DNA of 19,940 bases, taken from assembly GCA_003566795.1 (NCBI GenBank), contig PXBU01000202.1, forward strand, positions 1 through 19,940, given 5' to 3'. Both the position numbers and the translations under genes were made by a program. Below the pieces are notes generated by a model. That model saw only the letters and a list, made by a program, of their open reading frames with translations. It had not been told where the DNA came from and searched no databases. Position 1 is the first letter of the stretch. Each line of letters starts with the position of its first letter. This document shows positions 7,280 through 14,545 of the stretch, piece by piece. This DNA is from Puniceicoccaceae bacterium (lineage in GTDB: Bacteria; Verrucomicrobiota; Verrucomicrobiia; Opitutales; Coraliomargaritaceae).

Positions 7280-7924
7280 ATGAACGTAGCCCTACTTGGT
7301 AAAAAGATAGGAATGACACAGGTATTTGACGAAGAGAATCGTCTGGTGCCTGTCACTGTCATTGAAGCAGGACCTTGCCCAGTCACGCAGGTCAAGTCTA
7401 TGGAGAAGGATGGTTACGATGCCGTGCAGATCGGCTATCGTCCCCAGAAGCAGCAGCGTCTCTCCAAGGCGGCTCTCGGTCACTTCAAGAAGGCCGGTGT
7501 CGAACCGGTGGCTGAACTGCAGGAGTTTCGCACCAATGGTGACTCCGAGTTCAATATCGGTGATGTCCTGACCGTCGAAAAGTTTGAGGCGGGTCAAAAG
7601 ATCGATGTGATCGGCACCTCCAAGGGGCGTGGTTTTCAGGGCGTCGTGAAGCGCTATGGCTTCGCGGGTGGTCCTGCCTCCCACGGCTCGATGTTCCACC
7701 GCCGCGGTGGTTCCTACGGGATGTGCCAATGGCCAGGGCACGTGATCAAGGGTAAAAAGATGCCCGGTCACATGGGTGATGTCCGCCGCACCGTGCAAAA
7801 TCTTCAGATTATCAAGGTCGTGGCTGAGAAGAATCTTATTCTGATCAAGGGTAGTATTCCTGGTTCCCGCGGTAGCCTGGTCACCGTTCGGACTGCGGTT
7901 AAGAATAAAGCCTCCAAGGCATAA
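7280..7924 (+). CDS. rplC: 50S ribosomal protein L3
   Basis: 214 aa, close to the usual bacterial length (209 in E. coli). L3 binds 23S rRNA early in assembly, and its long loop reaches towards the peptidyl-transferase centre. The signature region is plain: GTSKGRGFQGVVKRYGF followed by GGPASHGSMFHRRGGSYG and the GHMG motif near 165. The ATG begins MNVALLGKKIGMTQVF, the typical L3 N-terminus. No SD is seen, and the start is preceded by a stem-loop. It is the first gene of the cluster; rpsJ, which normally precedes it, is absent. rplD follows after 27 nt. Confidence 0.98.
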   Translation: MNVALLGKKIGMTQVFDEENRLVPVTVIEAGPCPVTQVKSMEKDGYDAVQIGYRPQKQQRLSKAALGHFKKAGVEPVAELQEFRTNGDSEFNIGDVLTVEKFEAGQKIDVIGTSKGRGFQGVVKRYGFAGGPASHGSMFHRRGGSYGMCQWPGHVIKGKKMPGHMGDVRRTVQNLQIIKVVAEKNLILIKGSIPGSRGSLVTVRTAVKNKASKA

Positions 7925-7951
7925 CCCAGAGTGAGGAAAGGAAACGATACG

Positions 7952-8593
7952 ATGAAACTTAAGGTATTTACAGCAGACGGGTCAACCAGTGAGGAAAAGG
8001 AATTCTCCAATTTCCCGTTTTTCGAGGGCGATAAGGGTATCGCTGCAGTGCGCCAGGTTGTGATAGCTCACCAGGCCAACAAGCGCCAGGGGAACGCTTC
8101 CACCAAAACCCGGGCTGAAGTGGCCGGTAGCGGCAAAAAGCTCTTCCGCCAGAAAGGCAGCGGCACCGCCCGTCAAGGTTCGCGCCGCGTCCCACACCAG
8201 CGCCATGGTGGTGTGGCCCACGGGCCGAAGCCTCGCGATTACTCCCAAAAGATCAATCGCAAGATGAAGTCGCTCGCTTTTCAGCGCGCTCTGTTTGACC
8301 GTGCCTCGGAGGGTGGAATCTCCGTCATTGAAGCGCTGGAGGTAAAGGAGCCGAAGACGAAACTGTTCAACCAAGTCCTCACTTCCATGCTGCCCGAGCG
8401 CGGCAAAGTCCTGATCGTGGACGACCAATTTGAAAACAATGCCGCCCTGGCTGCCCGCAATATCGACGGTGTCTCGCTGTCAGAAGCTGGCGACCTCAGC
8501 ACCCTCGACGTCGTGCGTTACCGCCACATCATCGTGAGTGCCAAAGGCATCGAAACCATCATTGCACGTGCTAACGGAGGCGAGTCATCATGA
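7952..8593 (+). CDS. rplD: 50S ribosomal protein L4
   Basis: 213 aa from the ATG at 7952, which has a purine-rich SD (GAGGAAAGG) about 10 nt upstream. An in-frame GTG at 7931 is rejected because it would place that SD inside the gene. L4 is an assembly-initiating 23S-binding protein whose loop lines the exit tunnel. Visible landmarks are the basic loop with KKLFRQKGSGTARQGSRR and PHQRHGGVAHGPKPRDYSQK (about 60-105), plus the C-terminal alpha/beta domain with KVLIVDD. Its stop overlaps the rplW start by 4 nt (ATGA), suggesting translational coupling. In E. coli L4 also represses the S10 operon; whether it does here is unknown. Confidence 0.98.
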   Translation: MKLKVFTADGSTSEEKEFSNFPFFEGDKGIAAVRQVVIAHQANKRQGNASTKTRAEVAGSGKKLFRQKGSGTARQGSRRVPHQRHGGVAHGPKPRDYSQKINRKMKSLAFQRALFDRASEGGISVIEALEVKEPKTKLFNQVLTSMLPERGKVLIVDDQFENNAALAARNIDGVSLSEAGDLSTLDVVRYRHIIVSAKGIETIIARANGGESS

Positions 8594-8880
8594 TCCAAGC
8601 TGATAAAATTTTACGCGAATACCGCGTCACCGAAAAGGCGGCTGATCTTGCTGCCAATTTGAACCAATACACCTTTGAGGTAGCACCTGAGGCGAACCGC
8701 AAGGAAGTCGCCCGGGCCGTCGCCAAGGTGTTCAATGTTGAGGTGAAGAAGGTAAACATTCTCATCAAAAAGCCTAAAGTGAAGATGGATCGCACCCGCC
8801 GCGGTCGGCCCGGTAGCAAGGGCGGTCACAAAAAGGCGATCGTTACCCTCAAGGAGGGTGACGCAATCGAACTCGTCTAA
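8590..8880 (+). CDS. rplW: 50S ribosomal protein L23
   Basis: 96 aa, a normal length. L23 sits at the tunnel exit and is the docking point for trigger factor and SRP. The sequence starts with ILREYRVTEKAADLAAN, corresponding to the family's I-P-TEK region. It continues with YTFEVAPEANRKEVARAVAKVFNVEVKKVN, the core of the L23/L25 fold, and a basic tip (KPKVKMDRTRRGRPGSKGGHKK). A clear GGAGG at 8576-8580 precedes the ATG by 9 nt. The ATG overlaps the rplD stop, so the two genes are probably coupled. Confidence 0.98.
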   Translation: MIQADKILREYRVTEKAADLAANLNQYTFEVAPEANRKEVARAVAKVFNVEVKKVNILIKKPKVKMDRTRRGRPGSKGGHKKAIVTLKEGDAIELV

Positions 8881-8901
8881 GATACGAAGGGAACAGCTAT
8901 T

Positions 8902-9747
8902 ATGCCACTCATAGATTCCAGACCTTTGACTCCCGGTCAGCGCTTCTTGACACGTAACAAGCAAAACGTGTCCAAGAAGAAGCCTGAGCGTCGGCTCACC
9001 AAGAAAATTCACGACAAGAAGGGGCGCAACTGCTATGGTCGTATCACTTCCCGCCGTCGGGGTGGTGGTCACAAGAAGGCTTACCGCATCATCGATTTCC
9101 GCCGCGATAAAATCGACATTCCTGCCAAGGTGCAGGCAATCGAGTATGATCCGAATCGTAGTGCCAATCTTGCCCTGCTGGCCTATGCCGATGGTGAAAA
9201 ACGCTACATCCTGGCTCCACGTGGCGTCAAGGAAGGCGATACACTCCTGAGCGTCAACCAGCGCGTCGAGTTTGGGCCGGGCTATTGCATGCCGCTTGCG
9301 ATTATTCCGCCAGCCACAAAGATTCATGCAATTGAATTACACCCTGGCCGCGGCGCGCAGATCGCCCGCAGCGCGGGTCAAACCGGACAGCTAATTTCGG
9401 TTGATGGTGATCGCGCCACAGTGAAGATGCCCTCGGGCGAGATTCGTTACCTCCATTCCCGCTGCCGCGCTACTATCGGTGAAGTGGGGAATCATGAGCA
9501 CGAGAATCAAAGTCTCGGCAAGGCCGGGCGCAATCGCTGGCTGGGCCGCCGTCCGCGCGTCCGTGGTGTGGCGATGAATCCCGTTGACCACCCAATGGGT
9601 GGTGGTGAGGGCCGCACTTCCGGTGGCGGTCATCCGCAATCTCCATGGGGCCAACTCTCCAAGGGTTTCCCCACTCGCAAGAAATCCAATCCGACCAATT
9701 CGCAGATCGTTGTCCGCCGCAACGGACGTCAATTGAAGAAGAGATAA
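8902..9747 (+). CDS. rplB: 50S ribosomal protein L2
   Basis: 281 aa, slightly longer than the E. coli protein (273). L2 supports subunit association and the peptidyl-transferase centre. The N-terminal OB-like part has GRITSRRRGGGHKKAYR (47-62), and the C-terminal part carries the conserved AMNPVDHPMGGGEGR loop. His230 there corresponds to the functionally important histidine of E. coli L2 (His229). The second histidine of the usual HPHGGG is replaced by Met, a variant I recall from other phyla. An AAGGGA SD precedes the ATG. The C-terminus has the usual basic tail ending LKKR. rpsS follows after 13 nt. Confidence 0.98.
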   Translation: MPLIDSRPLTPGQRFLTRNKQNVSKKKPERRLTKKIHDKKGRNCYGRITSRRRGGGHKKAYRIIDFRRDKIDIPAKVQAIEYDPNRSANLALLAYADGEKRYILAPRGVKEGDTLLSVNQRVEFGPGYCMPLAIIPPATKIHAIELHPGRGAQIARSAGQTGQLISVDGDRATVKMPSGEIRYLHSRCRATIGEVGNHEHENQSLGKAGRNRWLGRRPRVRGVAMNPVDHPMGGGEGRTSGGGHPQSPWGQLSKGFPTRKKSNPTNSQIVVRRNGRQLKKR

Positions 9748-9760
9748 TTACTGATTTATC

Positions 9761-10024
9761 ATGTCACGTTCCATTAAAAAAGGTTTCTTCGTCGATCCGC
9801 ACCTTGCCAAGAAGGTAGCGACGGCTCAAGCCAACAACGACCGCAAGCCGATCCAAACCTGGTCGCGTCGTTCGACTATCACGCCTGATTTCGTCGGGCT
9901 TAACTTCAATGTTCATAACGGGCGCAGCTTCCTGCCGGTTTACGTCACCGAAAATATGGTCGGTCACAAACTGGGCGAGTTTGCGCCGACCCGCACCTTT
10001 AAGGGGCACCCCACCGGCAAATAA
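9761..10024 (+). CDS. rpsS: 30S ribosomal protein S19
   Basis: 87 aa, a typical length. S19 lies in the 30S head with S13 and contacts the tRNA region. It starts MSRSIKKGFFVDPHLAKKV and carries the family's core TWSRRSTITPDFVG and the NGRSFLPVYVTENMVGHKLGEF block. No SD precedes the ATG; the context is an A/T-rich stretch ending TTTATC. In E. coli rplV follows directly, but here a signal-peptide protein gene begins 19 nt after the stop. Confidence 0.98.
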   Translation: MSRSIKKGFFVDPHLAKKVATAQANNDRKPIQTWSRRSTITPDFVGLNFNVHNGRSFLPVYVTENMVGHKLGEFAPTRTFKGHPTGK

Positions 10025-10043
10025 CCAATTTTTCCGATCTACC

Positions 10044-10412
10044 ATGCAAGCGAACTCACAACCCCGGCTCCGGCTCAAGCTGCTGGCCCTGCTTCTCTTC
10101 GGAGTTGTCTCGGCGGGTAGTGCCGCGCGGGCGGATGTGCCTGGCTTCGTTGCAGAAACGCTCCACAGCCCCAATGCCGCTCCCGTGGCTGAGGTCATCA
10201 GTTCAGCTGCTGCCGATATCGTGATCATTGATGGCGGGCTGGAACAAGGCTTGCGCCTGGGCATGGTTTGCCGCGTCATCCGCGGCTTTAGTGAGGTCGG
10301 CGAACTTATTATCATCGAATCCCGCAGCAACCGCTCCGCGGCACTCATCCTACAACTGTCAGAAAACTCGTTCATCCAACCCGGCGATTTAGCCCGGATT
10401 AAAACTTTTTAA
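10044..10412 (+). CDS. Small secreted protein inserted between rpsS and rplV; FlgT-C-like domain possible
   Basis: 122 aa on the operon strand. The ATG at 10044 is chosen because it opens a good signal peptide: basic RLRLK (8-12), hydrophobic LLALLLFGVVSAGS (13-26), and an ARA cleavage site before Asp31. The frame stays open back to 9909 but would then overlap rpsS. The mature 92 residues are a single small beta-rich domain. It has alternating hydrophobics (DIVIIDGG, GMVCRVIRGF), an R-S-AALIL strand and a closing IQPGDLARI. This pattern (strand, G-x-x-x-G-x-x-x-G, strand, GD near the end) recalls the C-terminal domain of FlgT and similar beta-barrel modules, but that is resemblance only. No SD is present, like the neighbouring r-protein genes. 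The spacing is tight (19 nt before, 13 nt after), so it must be co-transcribed. Its role is unknown. Confidence 0.85.
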   Translation: MQANSQPRLRLKLLALLLFGVVSAGSAARADVPGFVAETLHSPNAAPVAEVISSAAADIVIIDGGLEQGLRLGMVCRVIRGFSEVGELIIIESRSNRSAALILQLSENSFIQPGDLARIKTF

Positions 10413-10425
10413 ACAGCTGATTCTA

Positions 10426-10761
10426 ATGCAGGTCCAAGCTTACACAAAATACGCACGTATGTCGCCGCGCAAGGTGCGCGAGATCACCAAAGCGATCCAA
10501 GGCCGCAACGCGGCTGAGGCGGTCGAAATATTGCGCTTCATCCCGCGCAAGTCGGCACGCCTGGTGAGCAAGACGCTCCAGTCGGCCATCGCGAATGCGG
10601 AGAATAACAACAACCTATCCTCCGACACGCTCACCATTGAGTCAGCGACCGTCGAGGAGGGTCCCGCCTTCCGCCGTTTTCGGCCGGTGGCGCGTGGCTC
10701 GGCTCACCCCTACAAGAAGCGCACCAGCAATATCCGCATCATCCTCTCCGACGAGGCGTAA
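10426..10761 (+). CDS. rplV: 50S ribosomal protein L22
   Basis: 111 aa, the same size as typical bacterial L22 (110). Its long beta-hairpin lines the peptide exit tunnel next to L4. The start YARMSPRKVREITKAIQGR is characteristic, as are the IANAENNN helix end and the basic hairpin RRFRPVARGSAHPYKKR (about 83-99). This hairpin is where macrolide-related changes occur in other bacteria; nothing unusual is seen. There is no SD before the ATG. rpsC follows after 24 nt. Confidence 0.98.
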   Translation: MQVQAYTKYARMSPRKVREITKAIQGRNAAEAVEILRFIPRKSARLVSKTLQSAIANAENNNNLSSDTLTIESATVEEGPAFRRFRPVARGSAHPYKKRTSNIRIILSDEA

Positions 10762-10785
10762 TCATTTAGCTATTTCTTTTTAATT

Positions 10786-11418
10786 ATGGGACAAAAAGTT
10801 CATCCAACCGGCTTCCGCCTTGCAGTTACCCGCGACTGGGATTCGCGCTGGTATGCCTCGAAGAAGGATTTTCCAGCCTTCATCAAGGAAGACCATACTA
10901 TTCGCACTTTCCTCACGGAGAAGCTGCGCTTTGCTTCGGTGCCTCGCATCTTTATCGAGCGGGCATCCGGGCGTATTCGGGTCAAGATTTTTACCGCGCG
11001 CCCCGGCGTGGTCATCGGCCGCAAGGGGCAGGAACTCGACAAGATCAAGGCCCTGCTCAACAAGAAAGTGGGCAAGGATATCATGCTGGATATCCAGGAG
11101 GTGAAACGCCCGGATCTTTCCGCTCAGTTGGTCTCGGAGAATGTTGCACTCCAGCTTGAGCGCCGTATCGCCTTCCGCCGAGCCATGAAGCGGGCTGTTC
11201 AAACCACGATGGCTATGGGTGCGGACGGCATCCGGATCCAATGCTCCGGCCGCCTCGGCGGCGCGGATATCGCACGCACCGAACAGCAGCGCCAGGGTCG
11301 GGTGCCCCTCCAAACGCTCCGCGCCAAAATTGATTATGGCTTCTCCGAAGCGAGCACCGTTTACGGTATCATTGGCGTCAAATGCTGGATCTGCCTCCCG
11401 GACGAAGACGATAAGTAA
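10786..11418 (+). CDS. rpsC: 30S ribosomal protein S3
   Basis: 210 aa, shorter than E. coli S3 (233) because the C-terminal tail is brief and ends LPDEDDK. S3 forms part of the mRNA entry channel and helicase with S4 and S5. It begins MGQKVHPTGFRLAVTRDW. The KH domain is seen at RPGVVIGRKGQELDKIK, which contains the GxxG loop. The C-terminal domain has AMKRAVQ and GIRIQCSGRLGGADIART. No SD is present; the leader is TA-rich (AGCTATTTC then TTTTTAATT). rplP follows after 38 nt. Confidence 0.98.
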   Translation: MGQKVHPTGFRLAVTRDWDSRWYASKKDFPAFIKEDHTIRTFLTEKLRFASVPRIFIERASGRIRVKIFTARPGVVIGRKGQELDKIKALLNKKVGKDIMLDIQEVKRPDLSAQLVSENVALQLERRIAFRRAMKRAVQTTMAMGADGIRIQCSGRLGGADIARTEQQRQGRVPLQTLRAKIDYGFSEASTVYGIIGVKCWICLPDEDDK

Positions 11419-11456
11419 GACCAAACCGACACTTTTAACTTTAATTTTAGCGAATC

Positions 11457-11876
<420 letters not shown>

Positions 11877-11903
11877 GTATATAAAAAATTTAAGCATATT
11901 ATC

Positions 11904-12107
11904 ATGAGCACCAAAGATATACGTGAAATGTCTCAAGCAGAAATAGAAAAACAGCTGCGTGATACGCGTGACGCTCAAGTCGACCTTCGCATGCGCAAGC
12001 AAACGGGTCAGGTTGAGCATCCTCATCAATTCAAGGAAATGCGGCGCCAAATCGCGCGGCTTGAAACCATCCTCAAGGAAAAGAAGTTGGCCTCTGCCAA
12101 CGCCTAA
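11904..12107 (+). CDS. rpmC: 50S ribosomal protein L29
   Basis: 67 aa, a normal length for this small two-helix protein at the tunnel exit next to L23. The sequence runs DIREMSQAEIEKQLRDTRDA, then LRMRKQTGQVEHPHQFKEMR and RQIARLETILKEK, matching the L29 pattern with its central L-R/K-x-Q-x-A/G-T-G-Q turn. The ATG follows an AT-rich stretch (TTAAGCATATTATC) with no SD. rpsQ follows after 20 nt. Confidence 0.97.
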   Translation: MSTKDIREMSQAEIEKQLRDTRDAQVDLRMRKQTGQVEHPHQFKEMRRQIARLETILKEKKLASANA

Positions 12108-12127
12108 TTATTTAGCCGATCACCACT

Positions 12128-12409
12128 ATGGAAGCTGTCGCCACACGTAATTCCCGTAAAGTCCTCACCGGAACGGTCACCAGTCGCTCCGGCGATAAGA
12201 CCATCAAGGTTACCTACTTTTATAAAATCCCACACCCGCTCTATAAAAAGGAGATCCGGCGCAAGACCGTGGTGCACGCACACGACGAGCAAAACGAGTG
12301 TGGCCTGGGTGACCGGGTGGAGATCATGGAGACCCGCCCACTCAGTAAACTTAAGCGCTGGCGTGTGACCCGAGTCATCGAGGTCGCCCCCAAGCTCGGA
12401 GACGAATAA
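12128..12409 (+). CDS. rpsQ: 30S ribosomal protein S17
   Basis: 93 aa, slightly longer than E. coli S17 (84). It is an OB-fold primary 16S-binding protein. Landmarks are RKVLTGTVTSRSGDKTIKVT (10-29), the H-P-x-Y-K-K loop HPLYKKEIRRKT, HAHDEQNECGLGDRVEI and RPLSKLKRWRV. It closes the S10-type part of the cluster. No SD precedes it. A 44-nt gap containing a T-run follows before rplN, where SD-led starts resume. Confidence 0.98.
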   Translation: MEAVATRNSRKVLTGTVTSRSGDKTIKVTYFYKIPHPLYKKEIRRKTVVHAHDEQNECGLGDRVEIMETRPLSKLKRWRVTRVIEVAPKLGDE

Positions 12410-12453
12410 CCCGTCTATAACTATTCCGTTTTTTCAACAAGGAGATTGAAGCT

Positions 12454-12816
12454 ATGATTCAGATGAACAGCCGCGTATTTATCGCGGACAACACAGGCGC
12501 CAAGTCTGCCGAGATGATCCGTCGCCTCGGGCAGAGCAAGCGCAGCGCCGATGTTGGCGATGTGGTTGTCTGCGCTGTAAAGGAAGCGACGACCGATGCC
12601 TCCGTTAAAAAAGGCGAGGTCGTGCGTGCCGTCGTTGTCCGCACCAAGGCCCCGGTTCGCCGTGGCGATGGCAGCTACCTGCGTTTCGATAACAACGCAG
12701 TGGTTATCATTAACGCCGACGGTAATCCCAAAGGCACTCGCATCTTCGGCCCGGTTGCCCGCGAGCTCCGCGCCAAATACATGAAGATCATTTCACTCGC
12801 ACCGGAGGTCCTTTAA
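12454..12816 (+). CDS. rplN: 50S ribosomal protein L14
   Basis: 120 aa, nearly identical in length to E. coli L14 (123). It sits at the subunit interface and pairs with L19. The start MIQMNSRVFIADNTGAKSAEMI and the GDGSYLRFDNNAVVIIN block followed by GTRIFGPVARELR are diagnostic. A good SD (AAGGAGA) precedes the ATG, in contrast to the preceding seven genes. This is the first gene of the spc-type section. rplX starts 1 nt after the stop, and its SD lies inside this gene. Confidence 0.98.
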   Translation: MIQMNSRVFIADNTGAKSAEMIRRLGQSKRSADVGDVVVCAVKEATTDASVKKGEVVRAVVVRTKAPVRRGDGSYLRFDNNAVVIINADGNPKGTRIFGPVARELRAKYMKIISLAPEVL

Positions 12817-12817
12817 C

Positions 12818-13060
12818 ATGGCACAAGCAATCAAACGCAAACAGGAAGTCGTCGTCATATCCGGCGCCCACAAGGGCAAGCGCGGCAAAGTCCTCGAAAT
12901 CAAGGCACCGGAAAAGGTGCTGGTCGAAGGCGTCAACATGGTGACGAAATACGAACGAAAAACCCAGGAGAATCCCGAGGGCGGATCGGTCGAAAAAGAA
13001 GCACCTATTCACTATTCCAACGTCATGCTGGCCGAGAAGTATGATGCCAAGCGCAAATAA
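12818..13060 (+). CDS. rplX: 50S ribosomal protein L24
   Basis: 80 aa, a short form (E. coli 104). L24 initiates 50S assembly. The KOW motif is clear: KQEVVVISGAHKGKRGKVLEI (8-28). It is followed by VEGVNMVTKYERKTQENPEGG and the PIHYSNVML signature. The C-terminal part present in E. coli is reduced to AEKYDAKRK. A strong SD (GGAGGT at 12804-12809) inside the end of rplN and the 1-nt gap suggest coupled translation. A 7-bp hairpin overlaps the stop codon, and a 100-nt gap follows. Confidence 0.97.
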   Translation: MAQAIKRKQEVVVISGAHKGKRGKVLEIKAPEKVLVEGVNMVTKYERKTQENPEGGSVEKEAPIHYSNVMLAEKYDAKRK

Positions 13061-13067
13061 GCGCTTG
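13048..13067 (+). promoter_or_regulatory. Hairpin spanning the rplX stop codon
   Basis: CAAGCGC (13048-13054) and GCGCTTG (13061-13067) form a perfect 7-bp stem around the 6-nt loop AAATAA, which contains the rplX stop. No T-run follows directly, so a classical terminator is unlikely. mRNA processing, attenuation or translation control is possible. Confidence 0.45.
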
Positions 13068-13128
13068 CAACTCGCAACAAGTCAGCCAGCGTCTCGCACT
13101 TTTTATACCAACATCACTCACCATTAGC

Positions 13129-13151
13129 CAACCGGGATAGAAATCCGGTTG
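13129..13151 (+). promoter_or_regulatory. Hairpin upstream of the rplE start, candidate spc control site
   Basis: CAACCGG (13129-13135) pairs with CCGGTTG (13145-13151) around a 9-nt loop, ending 9 nt before the rplE ATG, where an SD would normally lie. In E. coli the S8 repressor site of the spc mRNA is at the same place, the rplX-rplE junction. The sequence here is not recognisably the E. coli site. The placement is seen; the S8 role is inference. Confidence 0.45.
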
Positions 13152-13160
13152 CCACTCACG

Positions 13161-13760
13161 ATGTCACAAGCACTCTTTCATAAACTCTATGCCGAACAGG
13201 TCATTCCCGAACTCAAAAAGAAGTTCGGCTATGCCAATGTGCACGATGTGCCTGCGGTTAAGAAAATTGTTATCAACTCGGGTTTTGCAGCCACAGCCGA
13301 TAAAAATCATATCACCTATGTGACGGATGAAATCGCCAAAGTCGCGGGTCAGCGGCCGGTGACGACCAAGGCGAAACTCAGTATTTCCAATTTCAAACTG
13401 CGGGAGGGGCAGCCCATCGGTTGCAAGGTCACACTGCGGGGTGCTGCCATGTATGACTTCATGATGCGCCTGATCAATGTCGCGCTTCCCTGCATCCGCG
13501 ACTTTCGCGGTGTTCCGGCCAAGCTGGATGGGCAGGGCAACTACACGCTGGGTATTGCGGACCACACCATTTTCCCCGAGGTGAGTGCCGAGGGCAATAC
13601 CGCCACCATCGGTATGGACATCTCTTTCAACACCAGCGCGGGCTCCGATGAAGAGGGCCGCGAACTGCTGCGCCTGTTTGGCATGCCCTTCCGCAAGTCC
13701 AGTTCCGAGCTTGCCGCTGAAGAGGGCGCCGAGGCAGCCGCTGAAACCGCTACGGCATAA
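13161..13760 (+). CDS. rplE: 50S ribosomal protein L5
   Basis: 199 aa from the ATG at 13161. An in-frame TTG at 13149 lies in the right arm of a hairpin and is less likely. L5 binds 5S rRNA with L18 and contacts P-site tRNA. The core is typical: LYAEQVIPELKKKFGY, VKKIVINSG, TKAKLSISNFKLREGQPIG, CKVTLRGAAMYDFMMRL and RDFRGV with GIADHTIFPEV. After the normal end (RLFGMPF) there is an extra tail of about 20 residues, rich in Ala and Glu (ELAAEEGAEAAAETATA). No SD is seen. The 100-nt gap before it is the longest inside the rplC-to-secY section. Confidence 0.97.
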   Translation: MSQALFHKLYAEQVIPELKKKFGYANVHDVPAVKKIVINSGFAATADKNHITYVTDEIAKVAGQRPVTTKAKLSISNFKLREGQPIGCKVTLRGAAMYDFMMRLINVALPCIRDFRGVPAKLDGQGNYTLGIADHTIFPEVSAEGNTATIGMDISFNTSAGSDEEGRELLRLFGMPFRKSSSELAAEEGAEAAAETATA

Positions 13761-13780
13761 TTTTTCAAATAGCACCCATT

Positions 13781-14086
13781 ATGGCTAAAAAATCCGCAAT
13801 CCAACGTAATCTCAAGCGCGTGCGTATGATCGAAAAATACGCGAGCAAGCGCAAAGAGCTGAAGGCAATTATGGCTGATCCGGCAACTACCGACGAGGAG
13901 TTCTACCAGGCCCAGGCCAAGCTGACCAAGCTGCCGAAAAACAGCTCGCCGATCCGCGCCCGTAACCGTTGCTCAGTGACCGGCCGTCCCCGTGCGTTCA
14001 TCCGCAAATTCGGACTCTCTCGCATCACATTTCGTGAACTCGCCACTCAAGGCAAGATCCCCGGTGTGACCAAATCCTCCTGGTAA
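13781..14086 (+). CDS. rpsN: 30S ribosomal protein S14 (long, zinc-free type)
   Basis: 101 aa, the long S14 form. It lacks the CxxC...CxxC zinc site of the short form; only one Cys (in RNRCSVTGRPRAF) is present. The sequence starts MAKKSAIQRNLKRVRMIEKYASKR and ends with RKFGLSRITFRELATQGKIPGVTKSSW, both standard. S14 is in the 30S head near S3 and S19. There is no SD. The gene lies 20 nt after rplE and 44 nt before rpsH, the usual spc order. Confidence 0.98.
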   Translation: MAKKSAIQRNLKRVRMIEKYASKRKELKAIMADPATTDEEFYQAQAKLTKLPKNSSPIRARNRCSVTGRPRAFIRKFGLSRITFRELATQGKIPGVTKSSW

Positions 14087-14130
14087 GCACAACGCTTACC
14101 CAACTCTGAAAACCCAGCAGTTATAAGACT

Positions 14131-14529
14131 ATGGCAGTTCACGATACTATCGGCGACTTTCTCACCCTGATTCGCAATGCGAGTATGGCTCGCAAAGATT
14201 CCTGTAGCACGCAGCATTCCAAAATGCGCGCGGCTATTGCGGATATCTTGAAGGATGAAGGTTATATTAAAGATTACAGCGAAGGCGAAAATGAGAAGGG
14301 CTTTAAGACGCTGACTCTGACGCTCAAGTTCGTCAACAGCACGCCGGCCATCACCGGTATTGAGCGCCACAGCACCCCGGGGCGTCGCCTCTACTATGGT
14401 GCCCGTGAAATTCCGCGCGTTCTGGGTGGTCTCGGTGTGGCGATTCTCACCACTTCAAAAGGTGTGATGCGAGCTCGCGATGCGCGCGAAGCAGGTGTGG
14501 GCGGCGAACTCGTCTGTAAAGTCTGGTAA
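14131..14529 (+). CDS. rpsH: 30S ribosomal protein S8
   Basis: 132 aa (130 in E. coli). S8 is a primary 16S rRNA-binding protein and the known translational repressor of the E. coli spc operon. The start DTIGDFLTLIRNASMARK is typical. The C-terminal RNA-binding part has STPGRRLYYGAREIPRVLGG, LTTSKGVMRARDAREAGVGG and the final ELVCKVW. No clear SD precedes the ATG. Autoregulation through the rplX-rplE gap would parallel E. coli but is not shown by the sequence. Confidence 0.98.
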   Translation: MAVHDTIGDFLTLIRNASMARKDSCSTQHSKMRAAIADILKDEGYIKDYSEGENEKGFKTLTLTLKFVNSTPAITGIERHSTPGRRLYYGAREIPRVLGGLGVAILTTSKGVMRARDAREAGVGGELVCKVW

Positions 14530-14545
14530 CACGAAAGGTAATACG

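Noticed and set aside
7931..7951. GTG start for rplD at 7931
   Set aside because: It would put the purine-rich SD inside the coding region and add non-family residues; ATG at 7952 fits L4 and the SD spacing.
9909..10043. Upstream extension of the small secreted protein into rpsS
   Set aside because: The added residues are a shadow of rpsS in another frame, and the start at 10044 opens directly into a signal peptide.
14480..14545. N-terminal extension of L6 overlapping rpsH
   Set aside because: The SD and the conserved MSRIGK start support ATG at 14546.
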